From Limnohabitans sp. 2KL-51 (GTDB lineage: Bacteria > Pseudomonadota > Gammaproteobacteria > Burkholderiales > Burkholderiaceae_C), in assembly GCF_003063645.1 (NCBI RefSeq), contig NZ_NESJ01000007.1, forward strand, positions 1 to 64,000: a stretch of 64,000 bases of DNA, given 5' to 3'. The notes under the pieces were generated by a model. That model had not been told where the DNA came from. It searched no databases and worked only from the letters and a program-made list of their open reading frames with translations. Positions 30,901-45,900 of this stretch are shown here, piece by piece. Made by a program: the position numbers and the translations under genes. Numbering within the stretch: position 1 is the first letter of the stretch; each line of letters opens with the position of its first letter.

Positions 30901-33900
30901 ATAGGACTGGCTCAAGGTGGTGGTGACGGTGCTGCCGTTCAAGTCAATGTCACTGGCAGTCACCGCCAAGCTGCTCAAGGAGGCCACGCTCCCGACTGCG
31001 CCGCCCAGAATCACATTGGCAGCAGCACCGCCGGCCGTGACGCTCAAGGCGCGCGGGGTCAAAACGGCGTCGCTATTGACGCTGGATGCCAGGGTAATGA
31101 CTGCGGCTGCGTTGCTGGCTGCCAGCGTGGTGTCAGTCCCTAAAGTCACCGCACCGGTGTAAGTCTGTGAACCGGTGCTGCTCACATCGCTGGCATTGAT
31201 AACGGTGCTGCCGCTGACTTGCAAGCTGCTCAAGCCCGTCAACGTGTCCACTGACGCATCGCCAAATACCGCATTGCCTGCGATGCTCAATGTCTTGGCA
31301 TTGCCGGCGACAGTGCCCAAAGTCGTCACGGTTGTGCCCGTCAGCGTGGTGTCGGCTCCCAAGGTCACCGGCCCGGTATAAGTCTGACCCGCAGTGCTGG
31401 TCACCGCGCCGCCGTTCAGGTCAATAGCACTGGCCGTCACCGCCAGGCTGCTCAAGGCAGCAGTAGCGCCCAGCGGGCCACCCAGCACCACATTGCCGCC
31501 CGAACCGCTGGCCGTGAGGGTGAGCGCACGCGGCGTGCTTGCCGAATCGCTGTTGATCGTCGATGCCGTGGTGATCACCGCACCGGTGTCGGTCGCCGTC
31601 AAGGTGGTGTTGGCGCCTAGCGTCAACGCGTCGTTGAAAGTTTGGGAACCGACGGTAGAGATGATCCCGCCGTTGATCGCAGTCGTGCCGGCCGCATCGG
31701 TGGTGATGCTGCTGAGCTTTTCTGTATCGGTGCTGCCACCGATCGCATCGCCCAAGATGGTTGCGCCGCTGTCGTTGACGACTAAGCTGCGGTTGCCACC
31801 GCTCGATTTGACGGTGCTCCCTAGGGTGATGCCCACACCAGTGAGCGTGGTGTCATTGCCCAAGGTCACCGCATCGTTGAAGGCCTGCGTACCCGTGGTG
31901 GTGATGCTGCCGCCATTGATGGCGGTCGTGCCCGCCGCGTCGGTGGTGATGCTGCTGAGTTTGTCACCTGCCGTCGCGCTGCCGACTGCGCCACCCAAGG
32001 TGGTGGTGCCGCTGTCGTTGATGATCAAGCTGCGGTTGGCTCCGCTGGACTTGACGGTGCTGGCCAAGGTGACGCCCACGCCGATGAGCGTGGTGTCTGC
32101 GCCCAGGGTCACCGCATCATTGAAGCTCTGCGCGCCCGTGGTGGTAATGCTGCCGCCGTTGATCGCGGTTGAGCCCGCTGCATCGGTGGTGATGCTGCTG
32201 AGCTTTTCTGTATCGGTGCTACCGCCGATCGCACCGGCCAGCGTGGTGGTGCCGCTGTCGTTGATCGTCAGGCTGCGGTTCGTGCCGACTGATTTGACAG
32301 TGTCACCCAGAGTGATCGCCACGCCGCTGAGCGTGGTGTCTGAGCCCAGGGTCACCGCGCCGGTGTAGGTCTGCGCACCCGTGCTGGTGATGGTGTTGGT
32401 GTTGATCGCTGTGGTGCCGCTGACCGACAGAGTCGTCAAACCGGTGACCGTGTCTGTTACGCCGTCGCCCAGCACCGCGTTGCCCGTGATCGTCAGCGTT
32501 TTGGCATTGCCCACCAGCACCTCTTGTGTGGTCACCGTGCTGGCCGTCAAAGCCGTGTTCACTCCCAAGGTCACCGCATCACCGAAGGTCTGCGCACCCG
32601 TGGTGCGCACGCTGCCGGCGTTCAGCAGCGTGTTGCCACCTGCGTCAGTCGTCAAACTGCTGAGCTTTTCTGTCTCGGTGCTGCCACCGATCGCTCCGGT
32701 CAGCGTGGTGGTGCCGCTGTCGTTGACGACTAAGCTGCGGTTGGTGTCGTCGGACTGGACGGTACTGCCCAGGGTGATTGCGACACCGCTCAAGGTGGTG
32801 TTGGCACCCAAGGTCACCGCATCACCAAAGGTCTGCGCGCCAGAGGTGCGCACGGCTCCTGCGTTCAGCAGCGTGTTGCCACCTGCGTCAGTTGTCAAAC
32901 TGCTGAGCTTTTCTGTATCGGTGCTGCCGCCGATCGCACCGGCCAGCGAGGTGGTGCCGCTGTCGTTGATCGTCAGGCTGCGGTTCGTGCCGTCGGACTT
33001 GACGGTGTCACCCAATGTGATCGCGACACCGCTGAGCGTGGTGTTTTCGCCCAAGGTCACCGCACCCGTGTAGGTCTGCGCACCCGTGCTGGTGATGGTG
33101 TTGGTGTTGATCGCGGTGGTGCCGCTGACCGACAGGGTCGTCAAACCGGTCACCGTGTCTGCTACGCCGTCGCCCAACACCGCGTTGCCCATGATCGTCA
33201 GTGCGTTGCCAGTACCCGCCACTGTGCTCAGGCTGGTGATGGTGCTGCCGGCCAAGGTGGTTGCAGCACCCAGGGTCAGCGCATCGCCATAGGTTTGCGT
33301 GCCGCTGCTGCGCACGCTGCCGCCGTTGATTGCGGTTGTACCGGCGGCGTCGGTGGTCAGGCTGGCCAGTCGGTCGCCTTCGGTGCCGGCTACGCCGGTG
33401 CCACCGATCGCACCACCCAAAGTGGTGGCTCCGCTGTCGTTGAGGGTCAGGCTGCGGTTCGTGCCGACTGATTTGACAGTGTCACCCAGAGTGATCGCCA
33501 CACCGCTGAGCGTGGTGTCTGAGCCCAAGGTCACCGCGCCGGTGTAGGTCTGCGCTCCCGTGCTGGTGATGGTGTTGGTGTTAATCGTGGTGGTGCCGCT
33601 GACCGACAGGGTCGTCAAACCGGTCACCGTGTCTGTTGCACCGTCGCCCAACACCGCGTTGCCGGTGATCGTCAAGGCCTTGGCATTGCCCACCAGCACC
33701 TCTTGTGTGGTCACCGTGCTGGCCGTCAAAGCCGTGTTCACACCCAAGGTCACCGCATCACCGAAGGTCTGCGCACCCGTGGTGCGCACGCTGCCGGCGT
33801 TAAGCAACGTGTTGCCGCCTGCATTGGTCGTCAGGCTGCTGAGTTCTTCGCCAACGGCGCTGCCGCCGATCGCACCAGCCAAAGTGGTGGTACCGCTGTC

Positions 33901-36900
33901 GTTGATCGCCAGGCTGCGGTTGGTGCCATCGGACTTGACGGTGCTGCCCAAGGTGATCGCCACACCGCTCAAGGTGGTGTTGGCACCCAAGGTCACTGCA
34001 TCGCCGAAGGTCTGCGCGCCGGTCGTGCTCACACTGCCTGCGTTCAGCAGCGTGTTGCCAACTGCGTCAGTCGTCAAACTGCTGAGCTTTTCTGTATCGG
34101 TGCTGCCGCCGATCGCTCCGGCCAGCGTGGTGGTGCCGCTGTCGTTGATCGTCAAGCTGCGGTTCGTGCTGTCTGATTTGACGGTGTCACCCAGAGTGAT
34201 CGCCACGCCGCTGAGCGTGGTGTCTGAGCCCAGGGTCACCGCGCCGGTGTAGGTCTGCGCTCCCGTGCTGGTGATGGTGTTGGTGTTAATCGTGGTGGTG
34301 CCGCTGACCGACAGGGTCGTCAAACCGGTCACCGTGTCTGCTGCGCCGTCGCCCAACACGGCGTTGCCCGTGATGGTCAGCGTTTTGGCATTGCCCACCA
34401 GCACCTCTTGTGTGGTCACCGTGCTGGCCGTCAAAGCCGTGTTCACTCCCAAGGTCACCGCATCACCCAAGGTCTGCGCACCCGTGGTGCGCACGCTGCC
34501 GGCGTTAAGCAACGTGTTGCCGCCTGCATTGGTCGTCAGGCTGCTGAGTTCTTCGCCAACGGCGCTGCCGCCGATCGCACCAGCCAAAGTGGTGGTGCCG
34601 CTGTCGTTGATCGCCAGGCTGCGGTTGGTGCCGTCGGACTTGACGGTGCTGCTCAGGGTGATCGCCACACCGCTCAAGGTGGTGTTGGCACCCAAGGTCA
34701 CCGCATCACCAAAGGTCTGCGCGCCAGAGGTGCGCACGGCTCCTGCGTTCAGCAGCGTGTTGCCACCTGCGTCAGTTGTCAAACTGCTGAGCTTTTCTGT
34801 ATCGGTGCTACCGCCGATCGCACCGGCCAGCGTGGTGGTGCCGCTGTCGTTGATCGTCAGGCTGCGGTTCGTGCCGACTGATTTGACAGTGTCACCCAGA
34901 GTGATCGCCACGCCGCTGAGCGTGGTGTCTGAGCCCAGGGTCACCGCGCCGGTGTAGGTCTGCGCACCCGTGCTGGTGATGGTGTTGGTGTTGATCGCTG
35001 TGGTGCCGCTGACCGACAGAGTCGTCAAACCGGTGACCGTGTCTGTTACGCCGTCGCCCAGCACCGCGTTGCCCGTGATCGTCAGCGTTTTGGCATTGCC
35101 CACCAGCACCTCTTGCGTGGTCACCGTGCTGGCCGTCAAAGCCGTGTTCACTCCCAAGGTCACCGCATCACCGAAGGTCTGCGCGCCGGTGGTGCGCACG
35201 CTGCCGGCATTCAGCAACGTGTTGCCGCCTGCATTGGTCGTCAGGCTGCTGAGCTTTTCGCCATCGGTGCTGCCGCCGATCGCACCGGCGAGCCTAGTGG
35301 TGCCGCTGTCGTTGATCGCCAGGCTACGGTTGGTGCCGTCGGACTTGACGGTGCTGCCCAAGGTGATCGCCACACCGCTGAGCGTGGTGTTGGCGCCCAA
35401 GGTCACGGGGCCGGTAAAAGTTTGAGCCGCGTTGGTGGTGACTGTTCCGCCGTTGACATCGATGTCACTGGCCGTGATCGCCAAGCTCGTCAGTGGCGCG
35501 CTTGCACCCACCGAGCCGCCCAGCACCACATTGCTCGTTGCGCCACTCGCATTGATCACCAGCGCGCGCGGCGTCAAAGTGGCGTCGCTGTCGACCGTGC
35601 CTGCCACGCTGACCACCGCATTGGCGCCCGTGGCCGTCATGCTGGCGTTGGTTTTGAGTACCACCGTGCCGCCATAAGTCTGGTTGCCGCTGGAGGCCAC
35701 ATCACCGGCCAGCACCGTATTGCGCGCCACCGCCAGGCTGGACAAGCCTGTGCTGTTGCCGCCGGTCGTCAAGTTCCCGCTGCCGTCGGTGGCGTTGGCC
35801 GCCACCGTCAGGCTGTAACCTCCGCCGGCCAAGGTGGACGAGGTGGTCACCGTGGTGGCAGTCAATGTGGCGTCGGCCGCCAGGGTCAAGGCCGCGTTGT
35901 AGTTTTGGGTTTTGCTACTGGTGACGTTGCCGTTTGACAAAGTGACCTGGGTGCTGTTCACGGTGATCAAACCCGCATTGTCCAGGCCATTGTCGGAGTA
36001 GGACAGGGAAGTATCGACATTGAAAGTACCTGCCCGCGCGGTCAATTCAAGAGACGACATGGTCGGCAAGGTGCTGGAGAAAGTCGCACGCTTGGCTGCG
36101 CCGATGGTGTTGTCCATGTCGGTGTTGAGCGCTGACACACTGGCCGCGCCTGTATTCAACCGGGTGATGCCTTGGGTCACCGAGCCAACTAAGTTGATGT
36201 TGGCGTCCGGCGTCAGCAAGTCGGTGTAAACCATGCCGCCCACCTGGCTGGCACCTTGTATTGTCAAGGTGGTTGCGAGTTTGGTGCTGACAAACATGGG
36301 CGCTGCCAAGGTCACATTGAATGTAGCTGCCGTGATGTGTGGCTGGTAGCCTCCGTCGTTCAGAGTGACGGTTGGCGCCCAGGTGTAACCGGCGCCTGGA
36401 TTGGTCAGCGTGATACCGTAAATCGAATTGGTGGTCGCTCCCCCCACAGGGTTGACACGAGACACCGTCGCGGTGGCACCCGACCCGCCGCCCCCCGAAA
36501 TGGTGACGTTGGGCGTTGCCGAGTAACCACCGCCACCGGTACTGACCGTGATGGCGCTGATGGCTTCAGGGATGGCCGAATCGCGCATCAACGTATTCGA
36601 GCCCACCACGCTGTAGTAGTAGCCATTGACACCTGTTGAAGCGGTACCGCCATTGAGCAGCGTGCCATTGAGCAACGTGCCGCTGGTGTATTGCGCCACT
36701 TGGCCGCGCTGCGCCACTGTGCCGTCGCTGTTGTAAGCAAATCCCTCGATGGCACGCGGCTGGGTGGGGAAGAACGCCTTCAAGTAAGGGTACATACCCG
36801 CACTGGTGCCCCATTCGGTGCTGCCAAAGCCAGTGGGCAAAGCGCCCTTGAAAGCGGCCGTCGACAGCGCCGTGCTGCCGCCACCTGTGGCGTCGGCGGA

Positions 36901-39900
36901 CAGATTGGAGGTGGTGCTGTCCCAATACAGATTGGTGGGCACCACGCGCAATGCGCCGCTGGTACCGCTCACAAAACCGTTGTTGACCCTGCCGAACACA
37001 GCACCGCTGTAGTAGGGCGACGGCGTGGTGGCCGCATTGCCCACCACCATGCCGGTGGCATAGCCGTTGCTCAACGTGGCTCTTTGTGCATAACCCACCA
37101 AGCCACCCACGTTCTGCGTGCCTGCGACCGCGCCCATGGCATAAAAGTCGCTAATCGAGCCTGTGAAGTCGCCGCCCAAATAACCGGCAAAACCACCCAC
37201 TCCGGAGCTACTCCCAAGACTGGATGTGCTCACTTGCGTGACTGCACCCGTGGTGTAAGACTGGCTGATGGTGCCGGCATTGTTCATGTAGCCCACAAAG
37301 CCGCCCACACTGCCAAAGCCCGACACCGAGCCGGCCGCACGGGACAAGGTGATGCTGCCGTTGTCCATTTTGCCCACAAAGCCACCCACACCGGAGGAGT
37401 TTGTTGCGCTGGTCTCGACCACCGTGGTGTTGGTGTATGAGCTGTTGATGCCCCCCCCGCTCATGTAACCCGCAAATCCACCCACTCGGTTCACACCTTG
37501 CACACTGCCCTCAGCGCCATTGAGTGACAAGGTGCCGCTGTTAATCTGCCCCACGAAGCCGCCCACCGTGTCTTGCGTGCCCACCACACTGGCTTGAGAA
37601 AATGAGTTGGTGATGGAGCCGCCATTACTCCAACCAGCAAAGCCGCCCACCAAAGCACGGCCCTTCACGCCCACACCGGTGACCGAGTTGACTGTGGTGA
37701 TCACCGCCGTGGAATTGTTAATGATCGCGTCGTTGCGGCCCACAAAGCCACCCACATAGTTGCCCCAGGTCGAGCTGTAGACGCTGCCCGTGGTGGATGC
37801 CGATGCAATGGTTCCGCCCGCATTCAAGCCCACAAAGCCGCCCACGTATTCACCCAAGGAGGTCACGGTGCTGGTGGTGTAACTGCTTGAGATATTGCTG
37901 TTGTTGTAGCCCACAAAACCGCCAACAAAGGCCCCGCCTGAAGCAGTGACCGCACCTGTGGCGTAGGACGCGGTGATCGTACCGCCGCCAGTTTCGCCAA
38001 TAAATCCACCCACGCGTTCACTTGTTCCCGTAACCGAGCCTGTCGCGGAAGAACTGGTCAGCGTATTCCCCGAATAGTAGCCAATCAATCCACCCACACG
38101 GCTGGTGCCGACCACGTTGCCAGTAGCGTGACTGTTATTGATGGTCCAGTGAGCGGCTGAACCAATAAGACCGCCCGTGCGGTCGCCACCTCGGACATTG
38201 CCAGAGGCTCGGCTGTTGAGGGATTGGTATGTGTATCCTGCCAAGCCGCCCACAGTGTCAGCGCTGCCTTCCACGTTGCCTGAGGCACGCGAGTTTTCAA
38301 CGGAGTTGGCAAACCCCACCAAACCACCCACCCATGAGCTATTGCTGTAAACGTTGCCCGTTGCGTAAGAGTCGTAAACGTTTTGATCAATCGTGCCAAT
38401 CAGGCCACCGGTCCGGTGTCCCCCTTTGACCATACCGGTGGCGTAGGAACGCCAAATAGGTTGATTGGTGTAACCAATCAAGCCGCCGGTGTAGGTACCC
38501 GCATAGCCGCCGTTCAAGCCGGTGACCTCGCCTGTCGCAAAGTTGTCATAAATCCAGCCCCCCTGAACGCGACCTGCCAAACCGCCTACGCTTTCACTGT
38601 TGCTTCTGACATTGGCACTCGATGACGAATAGGTGATCGTTCCCACATAGCCTGCCACCCCACCTACATAACTGGAATTTGATTGAACCTCACCAGTGGT
38701 GGTCACGCGGAGCACTCGACCCGCTTGGCCGATGCCACCACCGGTCTGGTGCGAACCCATCACCAAGGTGCCGGTGTAACGCGAATCACTCGTGCCTTGC
38801 TCCACCAGACCCGCAAGACCACCGGTGTAGTAGCCCGCGAATTCGGGTGCACCGTTGACGGTCCAGCCGGTGACCGTGCCGCTCATCTGTGCGTTTTGCA
38901 AGTCCCTGTGCTGCAAATAACCCACCACGCCGCCGACGCGCTCGCCTTTGCCTTCCACATTGCTGGTCACAAAGGTGTCATAAGTGGGCGTGCTGTTCAC
39001 CACGGCCGAGCCCACCATGCCTTGCGAATGGCCGACCAGACCACCCACCCATTGGTAACCCTTGACCAGCCCAACCGTGTGGCTGCTGTTTTGGATGGTG
39101 GATTCGGATTGCTCCAAATAGCCCACCACGCCGCCCGTGCGTTGGGGTGATGTCACTTCTGTCGTGGCCACACTGGTGACCGCACCAGAAGAGGTGGTGT
39201 TGCTCACCGCCGCGTAATCAAGCCGACCCGCCACACCACCAACTGAACTCACACCGGTCACGGTGGCTGAGGATTGAACGCCCGACAGGCTCAACAACGT
39301 ACCGCTGCTGCCCCAGCCGTAACCCAATACCCCACCCACCTGGCTTTGGCCCACGAAGCTGGCATTGTTTTCGCCACGAACGTCTTGGTTAAAGGCTTCA
39401 AAATACTTGAGATCGGTGCCCGTCACGCTACCCGAGGTGCTCACGGTGGACAAACCACGCTGCCAACTCGAGCCCACCGCCAAGCCCAAATTGCTGGTGC
39501 CCACCACCGAGCCGCTGACGGTCAATCCTGTGGTGTTGGCATTGGTGGCGCTGCGGGTGTAGCCCAAAAAGCCCAGGTTGGCATTGAGTTGGTTAAGTGC
39601 CAAATTGGTGACCGTGACACCGTTGGTGTTTAAGGTGCCCGACACATAGGGAATGTGAAATCCCGCAGAACCCGTCAAGTCGATGTCGCCCACCAACTTG
39701 AACTTCAGCCCCGTTTGGTCTGAAAAGCCCAGGTAGTTTCGCAAGTCAGAGATGCTGTCCAGGGTGTAAAAACCCGTGCCATTGCCCACGTCATCTGCGC
39801 CGAAATAGTGTGCGGCGTTCTTGGTGGCAGAAACCGCTAAACCATTCAATCCACCCGAGTTGAACCAAACACCGTATTGGTCGGTATCCAAACCACCGAT

Positions 39901-42900
39901 CGTTAGAAGACCGGTGGCTTCGGTCAGGGGCACACGCACAGTCGGACTGGCGCTGGTGAAGCTCGAGACCGTCACGGCGCCCATGTTGAAGTGAGCATTG
40001 GTGACCGAGGCGCCTGGGGTTAAAAAGCCCAGCAACCCACCCACGTTCATGTCGCCGCTGACGTTGCCACTGGAATAAGCGTTTTCAATGACACCGCTGC
40101 TGGCCAAGCGACCGACCAGACCACCCACATCGTAGCGGCCATTCACCGAGCCCAATGCATAGGAATGCAAACTGCCGCGCGCCGTCGGTTGGGCTGTGGT
40201 GCTGCTGGCAATGGTGCCGTCCAAGTGGCCCACCAAGCCACCCACCCAGTCTTTGCTCCCGGTCACGGCATAGTTGGAATACGATCCCAGGACTTTGGCA
40301 TTGACATCGTCGACCAAACCGATCAGACCGCCGACATAACCGACACCGGAAACCGTGGGCGTGCCGTTTGCGTTGAAAGCGCTCGAATCCTTCACCGTGT
40401 AACCACCGTTGAACCAACCGATCAGCCCCCCCGCGTCATTGGCGGTGGCGGTGACATTGCCGCTGGCCCGGGTATTGGACACATCACGGTCGGCACGTCC
40501 TATCAAACCGCCCACGTTGCTCGTACCGATGACATTTCCAGTGGCATAAGCATTGCTGACTGAACTCGTGTCGGCATAACCAATCAGACCGCCGACGCGG
40601 TCACTCCCACCAGTGCTGCTGCCGTTGACATTCCCGATGGCAAAAGCGGCTGAGACCGATCCGGCCGAAGCCCGACCAATCAGTCCTCCCAAATCATTGC
40701 TGGGGGCTGTCAGATTGCCGGTAGCGGACACGTTGCTGATGGCGCCAAAGGCATGACCGATCAAGCCACCGGCATAGCTGCCGCCGCCTTGTACATTGGC
40801 AATCGCAGAGGCGTTGTTCAGGCTGCTGACGCTCAAATAGCCGAACAAGCCGCCGGCGTAATCGCTGCTGGTTTGCGTGACTGTGGTTGCTGTTGAGTGA
40901 ACATTGGTCAGGTCAGACGCGTCTGTTTTACCCGCCACACCGCCCACATAGCCTGCGCCCCCAGTGACGTTGGCGGTCGACGACCAATTGGCCGCACCGG
41001 GCCCTGCATTGGCGTAGCCAAAGACACCCCCAATGTATTGGTTGCCACCGGTCACTCTGGCGGCCGTGGACGACACGTCAATCATGGTGCCGGGCGATAC
41101 ATAGCCCACGCCGCGCGAGGAGCTGAAGTCAAACCAGCCTGTGCCGTAGGCGTAGCCTGCCACACCGCCAACATAACTGTTGTAGCCGCCGCCGCCGCCA
41201 ATCACATCCAAAGTGCTGGTCACCGTTTTGAGCGCCGCATTGGAGAAATACCCGCTGACACCGCCCACATAGCTCTCTGAGCCCAACACCCTGGCGTCAG
41301 ACACAACCACCCCGGAAGCCCGTGTCGACGTTACATTGCCCACAGGACCGGATCGGAAACTGCCGGTAACGCCACCGACATAATTGATGGCGTTGATGCT
41401 GCCACCCAGCACGGCGTGGGTGTTGTAAAGTTGGCCGCCGTCCATGGACCCGATGACCGTGCCCACATAGTCTCTGCCATTGATGGCATTGGTGGAGCCG
41501 TTCTGCCCGGCGTATTGAACACTGTTGACGGTGAAGTCAAAAATACGCCCGTTTTTGACCGCGCCAAATACGCCAACGTTGCTGGTGGGCTTGTTCCACG
41601 AGAAGTTGTTGACGACAAAACCGTTGCCTTTGAATTCAGTCCCGCCAAAGTATGGGATGTACGGAACCACGGGGTTGGCCGCGCTGGCGAAGTCGAGGTT
41701 GCTGCTCAGCTTGAATTTCAGGCCGGTGGGCGAGCCATCGGTTTTGTTGCCCACAAAAGCCAGCAAATTGCCCAGATCGGCCTGACCGATTGAAAAATAC
41801 CCATTGCCATCTACAGCGCCAAAAGCAGCGGTCGCGGCTGTTGCATCCCAACTGTTCAAGCCATTGCGCAGCCCTCCATTGAACCAGGTGCTGTATTGCC
41901 CACTGAACAAACCGCCAATCGTGACCGTGGCAGCGCCATTGATCTTCGAATTGTTGATGTCGTAATGGCTGTTGCTGATGTAGGGCCCAATGCCGAAGTA
42001 ACCCACCAGCCCGCCATAGTTGTAGTTCGCGGTGATCGCCCCGGCGAAATGAGAGTCGACCACTTTGCCGTACTCACCAAAGCGGCCAATCAGTCCCCCC
42101 ACAAAACCATCACCTTTAACACCAACACCACCTGCCTTGGTGATGTTGGCGTAGGAATTGGTCACATTGGTGGTCTGATTGGAGTACCCAATCAAGCCGC
42201 CCACAAAATTACTCCCTTGAACCGTTCCGGCCAATACATAAACGTTGTTAAAGCTTGTCGGCTCACTGGAGGTTCCGATGATTCCCCCTATGCGCTCACC
42301 GCCACCTTGAATGGTGGTGGTGTTGACATACGAATCGCTGAAGTTGACCGTACCATTGCTGTTGCCCACCAAGCCACCGGCATAGTGGCTGCCCGCCGTG
42401 ACGCTGGTGCCGTTGAAATAGCTGTTGTTAATGTTCAGGGTTCGCGATACTTGGTAGCCAATCAAACCACCCGCATTGTTGCTGTGGCTGAGCACAGTGC
42501 CTGAGGCGCGTGAAAGATTGAGCGTCAAGTTGTATTCGTTGCGACCAATCAGTCCGCCCACTTGATCTGCGCCCGTCACATTGCCCGTGGTGTAAACATT
42601 CGCCCATGTTGTGCCGTCGTCATGACTGCGACCCACCAACCCGCCCACATAACTCGAACCAATCACGGCACCAGAGGAAAACGAAGCCGTGATCGGCGCC
42701 GAGGACGCGCCGATCAGTCCGCCCACTTCATTGTGGTTGCTGGTGACATTGCCCGTCGAACTGGAATTGGACAAGGTTGCGCTGCGAGAATCTACATTAC
42801 CGATCAATCCACCCACATGGGAATTGTGGAGGATCGTGACGTTGCTGGCGATGTTGTGGATGTTGTTGGCCACCAACTGAGATCGCCCGATCAAGCCCCC

Positions 42901-45900
42901 CACTTGGTGGTAGCCAGTCACCGTGGTGTTGTTCACCCAAGCGTTGTTGATGGTGCCGCCGTCCACATAGCCGACCAAACCACCCGTCCAATAGTGACCA
43001 TCTGCTTGAAGGCCCACCGTGCTGTTGGTGACCAACAGGTTCAACAAGGTGGTCGTTCCGCCGGCAGCACCGATCAAAGTCCCCGCCATGTGCCGACCCA
43101 AAATGCTCGCGTTGTTCACCTTGAGGTCACGAAGGGTGGCATTGCTGGTCTGAGCAAAGATACCCGTGTACCAATCTGCCTTGGTCAAAGAGAGGTCTGT
43201 GATGGAATGACCCAGTCCGGCAAACGTTCCCGAATAGTTACCCGTCATCACGTTGCCATAGCGCGTGGTGGACGCATCTGCATTGGTGATGAAAAAGCTG
43301 GCGCCATTGAGGTCGCCGGTCAAGGCCAAGTTGGCTGAGGTGCTGGCGTTTTTGAGCGCTGTCAAGCTGGAGATCAGGGTGTAGGTTTTCTTATTGCTGC
43401 TGTTGCTGCCGTCTTGGGTGGTGAAGGTCTCATTGGCGATGGTGACGCCAGTCGCATCCACCGCCGTCGGGTTAACAAAGGTCACACTGCCTGAAAAGCC
43501 GCTGGAACTGACACCCAAACTGTAGTTGCCCGTGCCACCCGTTGCAGAGTTTTGACTGGTTTCAATGGCCACGCCACCCGTGCCCGTGATCCTGACAGGT
43601 GACAAGATGGACACATTGGTCTGCGCTGACAAGGTCAACACACCCGCGTTGTTGCGGGTCACGATGTTGGCGTTGGCATTGGTGGGAATCGTGACCGTGC
43701 CGCCGTAATACGATTGACTGCCCGTCACAGTCAGCCCCGTTGGCAAAGCGTCAACAAGCAAATTTGCCGTGTTGCCTGTGCGGCCAATGGTCAAACCACC
43801 CAGCGAAGAGCCCCCCGTGTTGAACAACAAATCACTGCTCAGCGTGACAGCATTTGTGAAACCAGTGGCGCTGCTGTTTTCAATTGCCAAGGTACCCGCA
43901 CCACTGATCACAGCAGCGGCATCGATGGCTTTAGGGTCGGCCACTCGCAGCACCAAAGTACCGGCTTGGATGGTGGTGGCGCCCACCGTGCTGCTGGCAA
44001 ATCGCGAAGCATTGGTCAGGGTCAAGGTACCTGCACCCAGTTTGTCTAAAGTGCTGGCAGTGCTGTTCAGGGCCGCGGCAAAACTGATGTCCTTGCCATT
44101 GGTGTCAATTTTGTAAGCCTGGTTGTTGGCCGTGCTGAACCGCGCAGAGTAGTCGGTGGTGTTGGCATCGCTGAATTGCAATGTGCCGCCTGCAAAGTTG
44201 ATGAGGCCTGTGGAGCCAATCGCATTGGCGCTGCCCAGATTCAAGGTGCCACCCGTCAATACCGTGCCGCCGGTGTAGGTGTTGTTGCCGGTCAAGATCA
44301 GCAAACCAGCGCCGGTTTTGTTGATCTGAGTGGTGCCTGTGATCAGGGTGTCCAAGGTGGTGATGTCGCCCACGGGGGTGTTGATCACATAGCTCGAACT
44401 GGTCAACGTGCCGGTGCCTGTGACTTGACCACCCGTGAGGTTGAGCGAACCCACGGTTTGGTTGAAAGTGCCCAGTGCGAACGTACCGCCACTGATGTTC
44501 AAAACACCGGTGTTAAACAGCCTTTCACTACTGCCCAATGTCAAGGTGCCCGCCGTCAAGGTGGTTCCGCCAGAGTAGGTATTGGCTGCGGTCAGGGTCA
44601 GCTTGCCTGCGCCAGATTTGGCCAAAGCCAAACTGGCCGTGACGCCATCCGAGATCACCCCGCTAAAGGTCTTGATCAAGCTGCTGCTGGCCATGTTGGC
44701 CGTCAGGGTGACTGTGCCACTGGCGGCCCCGGTGGTGATGCTGCCCGCGCCCTCAATACTGCCAACGGTGTCGCTGGCATCCAAGCGATAAACCGCACCA
44801 TTGGCCACAGTGACCTGTGTCGAATTTGAAAGGCCACCGCTCACCGCCAAGGTGCCTGTGCTGATGGTGGTGTTGCCTGTGTAGGTATTGGCGCCCGCCA
44901 AATTGACGGTACTGCTCGACGATTGGGTCAAGCTGCCGGAGCCACTGATCACGCCGGCATAAACACTGTCGCTGGTTTGATTAAAAATCAGTGCTGCGTT
45001 GTTGGTGATGTTGCCCACCAGACTGCCATTCAAAGCGCCATTGCCCAATTGCAATGTCCCTGCGCTGACCGTCGTTGCACCACTGAATGTGTTGTTGGCT
45101 GTCAGTGTGAGTGTGCCCAAACCTGACTTGGCCAAAGTGCCACCCGAACTGGTGAGCGGGGTCGCCCAAGTGATGTTCTGCCCGTTCGTGTCGATCTTGT
45201 AGACCTGGCTGGCGGCTTGGCTGAATCGGGCTGAGTCATCTGTGGTGTTGAAGGCTTTGAGCGTGCCACCGCCAAAAGACAGCGTACCGCTGCTGCCAAT
45301 GGCCCCCGCCGATCCCAGCACCAGCGTGCCAGCGGTCAGCGTCGTACCGCCCGTGTAGGTGTTGTTGCCCGAAAGGGTGATGGTGCCGCTGCCAGTTTTG
45401 GTCAATCCCACCGCGCCAGCCAATACGGCACTGGCTGAACCAGCCCGCATGTCAAAAGCCGTGGTGCTGGTCAAGGTGCCATTGCTGATCGTGCCGCCCG
45501 TTTGCTGCACACCGGCCACGGTGTTGCCAAAGCCACCCAAGTCCAAAGTACCCCCGGCAATCGCCAAGGTACTGGCGTTGTTCAACCGATCAGCGGCACC
45601 CAAGGCCAGGGTGCCTGAACTCACCGTGGTGGTGCCGGTGAAGGTGTTGGCACCCGACAGCGTCAGGGTGCCGCTGCCTTGTTTGGTCAAACCGCCTGAG
45701 CCGCCCATCGCACCGGCAAATGTGGTGTTGGCCGCATCGCCTGTGGTCAGCGTGTGGCTGCCCAAAGACACGCTCGTGCCGGTCACACCGGACAAGGACC
45801 CTAAGGTCGTATTGGCGCTGAGCGACAAGTTTGCACCCGCCGTGTCCAAAATAACTTCACCAGTGTCAACAATCGCACTGCCACCCGATAAAGCCAGCGT

